Shown here: piece after piece, positions 7,499-11,853 of the stretch
How the letters are laid out: each line of letters opens with the position of its first letter
Numbering within the stretch: position 1 is the first letter of the stretch
DNA from: Halobacteriales archaeon
GTDB lineage: Archaea; Thermoplasmatota; SW-10-69-26; JACQPN01; JAIVGT01
Length of the DNA: 14,235 nt
NCBI GenBank assembly: GCA_020201485.1
Contig: JAIVGT010000195.1
Coordinates: 1-14,235 of the forward strand
Reading direction: 5' to 3'
Program-made: the position numbers and the translations under genes
Notes under the pieces: generated by a model
What the model was told of the DNA's origin: nothing
The model's database searches: none
What the model saw: the letters and a program-made list of their open reading frames with translations, nothing else

Positions 7499-7506
7499 TC
7501 CTAAGG
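7499..7506 (-). promoter_or_regulatory. Candidate TATA-like element of the kinase gene
   Basis: On the coding strand this reads CCTTAGGA, an AT-rich core 25-32 nt upstream of ATG 7474 in the gap after the CheB-CheR gene. Position fits an archaeal TATA box. The adjoining GGAGG is too far from the ATG to act as its ribosome site. Weak evidence. Confidence 0.25.
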
Positions 7507-7560
7507 CTTTGCGGCGCAACGGCCCGCGCTTCCGTCGGCGTCCGAGGCGGCGGGCTGGAC

Positions 7561-7578
7561 GGCCGGCAGCGACCGGCC
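7561..7578 (-). terminator. Hairpin just after the CheB-CheR stop codon
   Basis: GGCCGG (7561-7566) and CCGGCC (7573-7578) form a 6-bp GC stem with a 6-nt loop, starting 11 nt beyond the TAG at 7589-7591 on the minus strand. No T-tract follows, so it could be a pause or processing structure rather than a terminator. Confidence 0.3.
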
Positions 7579-7588
7579 TCGGGCGTCC

Positions 7589-10156
7589 CTACTTGTGCCC
7601 GTCCGAGGGCCCGGTCGGCGTGCCCACCGGCAGGAACACGAGCACGACGCCGTCCACGCGGCTGTCCGAGGTCCGGTAGGGCGTGATGTTCAGGCGGTAG
7701 GCGTGGCCGCGAGGGTCGTGCACGTCCATGGCCTTGGCGGCGAACCTGTGCAGCACGCCCAGCACTTCCCCGCGCAGGTCGGGGAGGAAGGGCTGGCGCA
7801 GGTCGGTGAGGGGCCGGCCGATGTCGGTCGGGATGAGGTTGAGCAGCTGCTGCGCGCTCGGCGTGAACCGGCGGATGCGCAGGTCCGGCCCGAGCATGAT
7901 GATGGGGATGCCCACGCTGTGCAGCAGGTTGAGCAGGTCGTTGTTCACGCGCTGCACGTCGGCGTTGCGCTGCTGCAGCTCCTCGTTGAGCGTGGTCAGC
8001 TCCTCGTTCGTGGACTGCAGCTCCTCCTTCGCCGTCTCCAGCTCCTCGTTGGCGCTCTGCAGCTCCTCGTTCGTGGACACGGCCTCCTCGTTCGCCGAGC
8101 GCAGCTCCTCCGTGGTGGCCTCGTAGTCCTCGATGAGGCGCTGCAGGTAGGTCCGCGTCTCCTCCAGCTCCCGCTGCTGGGCGGCGCGGGTCGCATCGCG
8201 GTCGGGCGACCGCGCTGGCCCGTGGAGCCAGCCGGGGAGCCAGCCGCGGCGCTCCCCCGCCTCGCGGGGACCCCGCGGCGCGCGCCCCTCCTCCTGGAAC
8301 ACGACCAGGGTGTACCGCTCCGTCCCCGCGCCGTCCAGGGGCACGGCCTCGAGCGTCACGCTGTGCCCGTCGGAGAGTCGCAGGTCCTCGCGTCGGACCG
8401 CGGCCCGCTGCGCTTGGGCCTCCTCGACCGCCTTCCGCAGCTCGATGCCCAGGCCGTCCCGGGCCATCTTCACGATGCTCAGGCTGGCCGGGCCGGGCGT
8501 GTGCTCCAGGTAGCGCCCGGTCCCGCCGCGGAAGTGCAGCACCTCGAGGTGCTCGTTGAGGACCACCGCCGCGTGCGGGCTGCGCTCCAGGAGCATGCGG
8601 TCCGCTTCCCGGAACACGTCCTGCTCGGTCGCGGGGGCGAGGCCGCGCGCCGGCACCGGGCGGGGCATGGCCGCGGCCCGGGGCGGGAGCGCCTGCTGCA
8701 GGACGTACGTCGGGACGTTGCGTTTCACGTAGATGCGCTGGTCCTTGTCCACGGCCTCGAACAGGTCCTCGGAGCGGCCCACGGACTCCGACGAGCCGAG
8801 CAGGAGGTAGCCGCCCGGCTTGAGCGCGTAGTGGATGGTGGCGAGGACGCGGCGCTGCAGCTCCGGCTCCATGTACACGAGCACGTTGCGGCAGCTCACG
8901 ATGTCCATGTTCGAGAACGGCGGGTCGTTGGTCACGTTGTGCACGGCGAAGACGCACACGCCGCGCACCGTCTTGCTCACGCGGTACCCGTTCTCGATGC
9001 GCTCGAAGAAGCGGATGAGGCGCTCCGGGGGCACGTCGTCGGCGATGGTCTCCGGGTAGCTGCCTTCGCGCGCCTGCCGCACGGCCTTCTCGCTCAGGTC
9101 GGTGCCGAAGACCTGCACCGGGACGTTCAGCCCGGCTCCCTGCAGGTACTCCAGGAGGAGGACGGCCACGGAGTACGTCTCCTCCCCGCTGGCGCAGCCG
9201 GCGACCCAGGCGCGGATGGGCTGCTCCGGGGAGCGGCCCGCCACCAGGCCGGGCAGGATGCGCTCGCGCAGGGCGTCGTACATCTCCGCCTCGCGGAAGA
9301 AGCGCGTGACGTGGATGAGCAGCTCCTCGTGCAGGACGCGCGCCTCGCGCGGGTCGGTCCGCACCAGCTCCGTGTACTCCCTCACGGAGTCCCTGCGCGT
9401 GGCCACGATGCGGCGGTGGATGCGGCGCGTCACCGTGGTGCGCTTGTACTGGCTGAAGTCCATGCCGGTGCGGTTGCGCAGCACCTTCAGCAGCTCGCCG
9501 AGGTCCTCGCCCTCGATGGGTGGGCCCTTGTCGTCCGGCGGGCCCTGCCGGGCGATGCGGGCCAGCTCCGCGGCGATCTCCTGCGGGGGCATGACGAAGT
9601 CCACGCTGCCGGACGAGATGGCGTTCCAGGGCATCTCGCGGTACTTGGCCGACTCCAGGCTCTGCGCGAACGTGAAGCCGCCCGCGGCCCGGATGTGCCT
9701 CAGGCCCTCCGTGCCGTCGGACAGCGCGCCGGACAGCACGACGCCCAGGGCGCGCGGCCCGGCGTCCTCGGCCACGGAGCGGAAGAAGCGGTCGATGACG
9801 TGCGTGTTCGGCTTCCCGAGGTCGCGCGCCGCGAGGTGGAGCGCGCCGTTCCGGAGGGCGAGCTGGGCGTTCGCCGGGATGATGTACACGTGGTCGGGCA
9901 GGACAGGCATGTCCTGCTCCACCTCCTGCACCGGCATGGCCGTCATGCGCTGCAGCACCTGCGACATGCGGCTCTCGTGCCGCGGGTCGAGGTGCACGAC
10001 GAGCACGAAGGCCAGGCCCGTGTCCGCGGGAAGCGCGTGGAGCAGCTCGGTGAACGCCTCGAACCAGCCCGCCGAGGCGCCGATGGCCACGACCTGGGGC
10101 CGTGCGCTCCCCCGGCTCGCCTGCTCCTGGCTGGCAGGTGTGGTCGGGGGCGCCAT
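7589..10156 (-). CDS. CheB methylesterase - CheR methyltransferase - coiled coil - PAS fusion protein
   Basis: An 855-residue soluble signalling protein. Residues 20-205 are a CheB catalytic domain with a complete triad: Ser28 in GASAG, His55 in VVHLDPRH, Asp147 in LSGALSDG. Residues ~218-480 are CheR: an N-terminal helical part, the S-adenosylmethionine loop AGCASGEETYS (319-329), FGTDLS (350-355), and CRNVLVYM (422-429). A PAS-like stretch follows (~515-622), then a heptad coiled coil (~656-745) and a C-terminal PAS_10 domain (~745-845). There is no receiver domain, and no kinase domain at the end, although some relatives carry one. This architecture is known as a fusion in bacteria and archaea, usually in stand-alone sensory loci. 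The first motif is GASAGW, with Trp31 where Gly is usual. ATG 10156 is chosen because the CheB homology begins right after it; upstream residues are Arg-rich. Confidence 0.9.
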   Translation of the reverse strand: MAPPTTPASQEQASRGSARPQVVAIGASAGWFEAFTELLHALPADTGLAFVLVVHLDPRHESRMSQVLQRMTAMPVQEVEQDMPVLPDHVYIIPANAQLALRNGALHLAARDLGKPNTHVIDRFFRSVAEDAGPRALGVVLSGALSDGTEGLRHIRAAGGFTFAQSLESAKYREMPWNAISSGSVDFVMPPQEIAAELARIARQGPPDDKGPPIEGEDLGELLKVLRNRTGMDFSQYKRTTVTRRIHRRIVATRRDSVREYTELVRTDPREARVLHEELLIHVTRFFREAEMYDALRERILPGLVAGRSPEQPIRAWVAGCASGEETYSVAVLLLEYLQGAGLNVPVQVFGTDLSEKAVRQAREGSYPETIADDVPPERLIRFFERIENGYRVSKTVRGVCVFAVHNVTNDPPFSNMDIVSCRNVLVYMEPELQRRVLATIHYALKPGGYLLLGSSESVGRSEDLFEAVDKDQRIYVKRNVPTYVLQQALPPRAAAMPRPVPARGLAPATEQDVFREADRMLLERSPHAAVVLNEHLEVLHFRGGTGRYLEHTPGPASLSIVKMARDGLGIELRKAVEEAQAQRAAVRREDLRLSDGHSVTLEAVPLDGAGTERYTLVVFQEEGRAPRGPREAGERRGWLPGWLHGPARSPDRDATRAAQQRELEETRTYLQRLIEDYEATTEELRSANEEAVSTNEELQSANEELETAKEELQSTNEELTTLNEELQQRNADVQRVNNDLLNLLHSVGIPIIMLGPDLRIRRFTPSAQQLLNLIPTDIGRPLTDLRQPFLPDLRGEVLGVLHRFAAKAMDVHDPRGHAYRLNITPYRTSDSRVDGVVLVFLPVGTPTGPSDGHK
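7976..8122 (-). repeat. Seven 21-bp in-gene repeats encoding coiled-coil heptads
   Basis: Units of exactly 21 bp, most beginning CAGCTCCTC on the plus strand, repeat seven times. They encode heptads of the EELQSAN/EELETAK/EELTTLN kind, and the repetition is explained by the coiled coil that links the CheR region to the last PAS domain. Heptads of this sequence are typical of CheB-CheR-PAS fusions. Confidence 0.85.
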
Positions 10157-10164
10157 CGCACATG

Positions 10165-10210
10165 CTAGGGCGTTTCCGGCCTTGAACCTAGGGCGTTCCC
10201 GGCCTTGAAC
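10165..10210. repeat. 23-bp tandem direct repeat in the divergent control region
   Basis: Copy 1 is 10165-10187 and copy 2 is 10188-10210. Each begins CTAGGGCGTT and ends GGCCTTGAAC, and they differ at one base (T versus C at the eleventh position). They lie head-to-tail between the divergent starts at 10156 and 10321, about 9-54 nt upstream of the CheB-CheR fusion start. Likely a pair of regulator-binding sites or a recent tandem duplication of the promoter; CCTAGG at the junction lies about 33 nt before the fusion's ATG. Confidence 0.7.
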
Positions 10211-10285
10211 CATGCCCAAGTGGGGGGAGCGCGAGGCTCGTCTTCGCCATGGATGGGTCAAGCGTGGCGCTCGGCAACGTCCGCG

Positions 10286-10296
10286 AACCTTCAAGG
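10286..10296 (+). promoter_or_regulatory. Candidate TATA-like element of the plus-strand sensory operon
   Basis: CCTTCAAGG (10288-10296) is an AT-containing near-palindrome about 29 nt upstream of ATG 10321. It resembles the CCTTAAGG upstream of the MFS gene. Position-based proposal only. Confidence 0.25.
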
Positions 10297-10320
10297 CGAG
10301 GCGGGGCCCACCCCCCGGGC

Positions 10321-10812
10321 ATGGCGACCGGCGGGCTCTCCATCCAGCGGGAGGAGCTGGCGAGCTTCCTGCAGGACGTGCCCCAGGGGGGCCACGCCGT
10401 GCTGCGCAGCGAAGGCATCGGCCTCGAGGAAGCGCTCGACGCCTGCCTCGCCGCGGCCGAGGACCAGGACGAGGAGCTGCGCGTGCTCGGCGTGCGCCGC
10501 GAGCGCGTCGCCCCTGCGGCGCGGCGCGTCGAGCCGCGCATCCCGGACGGCGACCTGGACGGCTTCGTGCGCGGCCTCGTCGCCCCGGCGGGGGGCGGCG
10601 TGCTGCTCGTCATCGACGCCGAGGGCTCGGCGCGGGGCTCCAGCGTGTCCCGGCACGTCGCGTTCGAATCCGGGCTGCGCGCGCACGCCGGCGGCATGCC
10701 GCGCGTGGTCTGCATCTACTCCCGCGAGGCTGTGGCCTTGTTCGGCCCGCGCTTCCCCGAGGTCCGGGGCATGCACGACTTCGGGCACCTGCTCGAACGA
10801 GGCGCGGCATGA
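10321..10812 (+). CDS. Uncharacterised protein, possible MEDS-like sensory domain
   Basis: The 163-residue protein begins MATGGLSIQREELASFLQDV. Visible order: an N-terminal helix, QGGHAVLRSEGIGLEEALDA, a helical LAAAEDQDEELRVLGV segment, GGGVLLVIDAEGSARG, FESGLRAHAGGMPRVVCIYS, and FPEVRGMHDFGHLL. The alternation of strands and helices, an acidic residue before the penultimate strand, the 'RVVCIYSRE' strand and the following His-containing segment recall the MEDS (DcmR sensory) domain, a degenerate RecA-like fold common in archaeal signalling proteins. This is a tentative fold-level match; no Walker motif is present. ATG 10321 is chosen because GC-rich third positions begin there; ATG 10249 is possible. 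It overlaps the CheB gene by ATGA, so the two are co-translated and probably work together. Confidence 0.6.
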   Translation: MATGGLSIQREELASFLQDVPQGGHAVLRSEGIGLEEALDACLAAAEDQDEELRVLGVRRERVAPAARRVEPRIPDGDLDGFVRGLVAPAGGGVLLVIDAEGSARGSSVSRHVAFESGLRAHAGGMPRVVCIYSREAVALFGPRFPEVRGMHDFGHLLERGAA

Positions 10813-11423
10813 GCCCAGGGGGGCTGGCCGACCTCGCCCCCCACCGCATCGGCGTCGTGGCCGGCTCCGCCGGAGCCATCCCGCCGATGCTGGAGCTGGT
10901 GCGCCGCCTGGCGCACCGCGACCGTGCCTGCCTGTTCATCATCTACCACCGCGCCGGCGACCACCACTTCGATTGGAGCAAGCTGCTGCCGAAGGACAGC
11001 GGCTTCCGCGCCGTGATGGCCGAGCCGGGCTTGGCGGTGGAGCGCAACCACGTGTACTACCCGCACCTGTCCGAGGATCTCATCGTGCGCGACGGCCGGC
11101 TCGACGTGTTCCCGCCGGCGCAGCGGCTCCATCCCAACATCGACCGCCTGCTCATCAGCCTCGCCGCCGAGTACGGCCCGCGCGTCGTGGCCACGCTGCT
11201 CTCCGGCTACGGCCGCGACGGCGTCGAGGGCCTGCGCGCCGTCCAACGCGCCGGAGGCGTGACCGTCGCCGTGGACCCGTCGCGCGCCCAGGCACCGAAC
11301 CTTCCCTTCGCCGGCATCGACGCCGGCGTGGTGGACCTCGTGCTGTCGCCGGACGACATCGTCGACCGCGTGCTGGCGCTGGTCGAGGGCGAACGCCCCC
11401 ACCTGGGCAAGGCGTTCCGGTAG
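10809..11423 (+). CDS. Stand-alone CheB-type protein-glutamate methylesterase domain
   Basis: The 204-residue product is a CheB catalytic domain without the usual N-terminal receiver. Likely triad: Ser20 in AGSAG, His47 in FIIYHRAGD, Asp137 in LLSGYGRDG. CheB removes methyl groups from, or deamidates, glutamate/glutamine side chains of chemoreceptors. Sequence around each catalytic residue departs from the norm: the usual GASAGG is AGSAGA, and the usual HLxPxH is HRAGDH, so its target may not be a standard chemoreceptor. It begins within the stop of the preceding possible MEDS-like gene (ATGA overlap), and is divergent from a second CheB domain in the CheB-CheR fusion. The paired methylesterases in one locus could act on different substrates. 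The gene is followed by the 430-bp leader region of the surface-protein gene. Confidence 0.8.
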   Translation: MSPGGLADLAPHRIGVVAGSAGAIPPMLELVRRLAHRDRACLFIIYHRAGDHHFDWSKLLPKDSGFRAVMAEPGLAVERNHVYYPHLSEDLIVRDGRLDVFPPAQRLHPNIDRLLISLAAEYGPRVVATLLSGYGRDGVEGLRAVQRAGGVTVAVDPSRAQAPNLPFAGIDAGVVDLVLSPDDIVDRVLALVEGERPHLGKAFR

Positions 11424-11700
11424 GCGCGCACGGGACGAGCCACCGGTGTCGCACGATCAGGAGACCACGCCGTGGGATGCCGCCGTAACACCGCAACGTC
11501 GCGAGGGGGGCTTGGGGGGAAATGAGTCCGCCAGCTCGCGGGTTTGTCGATAGCGAAAGGCAGGCTCGTTGCGCGCGAGCGTTGCCCGCCGCGTGGTTCA
11601 TGCGGCAGCGCGACCTGCCGTGCCGATGCAAGGCGACGCAACACGATCACGCTGAGCCGCGATGGTCTACGGGCAGCTGTGCGGGGATGGCACGCGGGAT

Positions 11701-11746
11701 CTCTACATTTCGCCGTGCCAAGGCGAAACTCCGTAGAGGAGTTTCG
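11701..11746 (+). promoter_or_regulatory. Mutually exclusive hairpins in the surface-protein leader
   Basis: Structure A nests CTCTAC (11701-11706) with GTAGAG (11733-11738) around TTTCGCC (11708-11714) paired with GGCGAAA (11722-11728). Structure B pairs CGAAACTCC (11724-11732) with GGAGTTTCG (11738-11746), loop GTAGA. The arms overlap, so only one can form at a time, as in attenuators. All pairs are perfect complements. It may instead be a mobile-element relic or dyad binding site. Confidence 0.4.
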
Positions 11747-11813
11747 ACACAGCTGGCGCATGCCGCACGCGCGAAGTGCAGGCTCCCTGAACTTCCCCGG
11801 GTGGGTTTCAGCA

Positions 11814-11827
11814 GCGGCTTAAGCCGC
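11814..11827 (+). promoter_or_regulatory. Palindrome with CTTAAG core upstream of the surface-protein gene
   Basis: GCGGCTTAAGCCGC is a perfect 14-bp palindrome, centred about 33 nt before ATG 11854. Its CTTAAG core at that distance is compatible with an archaeal TATA box on a nearly leaderless mRNA, or with an operator. If it is the promoter, the hairpins upstream (11701-11746) are not transcribed with this gene. Confidence 0.4.
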
Positions 11828-11853
11828 CGCATCCTCCGACCTCGGGGTTTGCC

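Larger units (their letters stand above)
11424..11853. other. 430-bp gene-free region; long leader or ncRNA candidate
   Basis: No convincing reading frame covers this stretch; frames on both strands are Arg/Pro-rich or lack codon bias. It is visibly less GC-rich than the genes on either side. It contains two competing hairpins (11701-11746) and a 14-bp palindrome (11814-11827), and CACCGGTG near 11442. No tRNA-, rRNA- or known riboswitch-like core was recognised. Confidence 0.6.

Noticed and set aside
7976..8122. 21-bp periodic repeats that might look like a CRISPR or minisatellite
   Set aside because: Units abut without spacers and are fully explained by coiled-coil heptads in the CheB-CheR-PAS protein.
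7595..10168. Long plus-strand open frame opposite the CheB-CheR fusion
   Set aside because: Composition is Arg/Val/Leu/His-rich without motifs; the opposite strand has complete CheB, CheR and PAS motifs.
10655..10675. GTTCGAATCC, resembling a tRNA T-loop
   Set aside because: It lies inside the well-biased reading frame of the possible MEDS-like gene (encoding AFESG), and no acceptor or anticodon stems flank it.
11207..11761. Minus-strand 184-codon frame across the gene-free region
   Set aside because: Weak third-position bias, Arg/Pro-rich, and it enters the CheB gene antisense; no domain seen.
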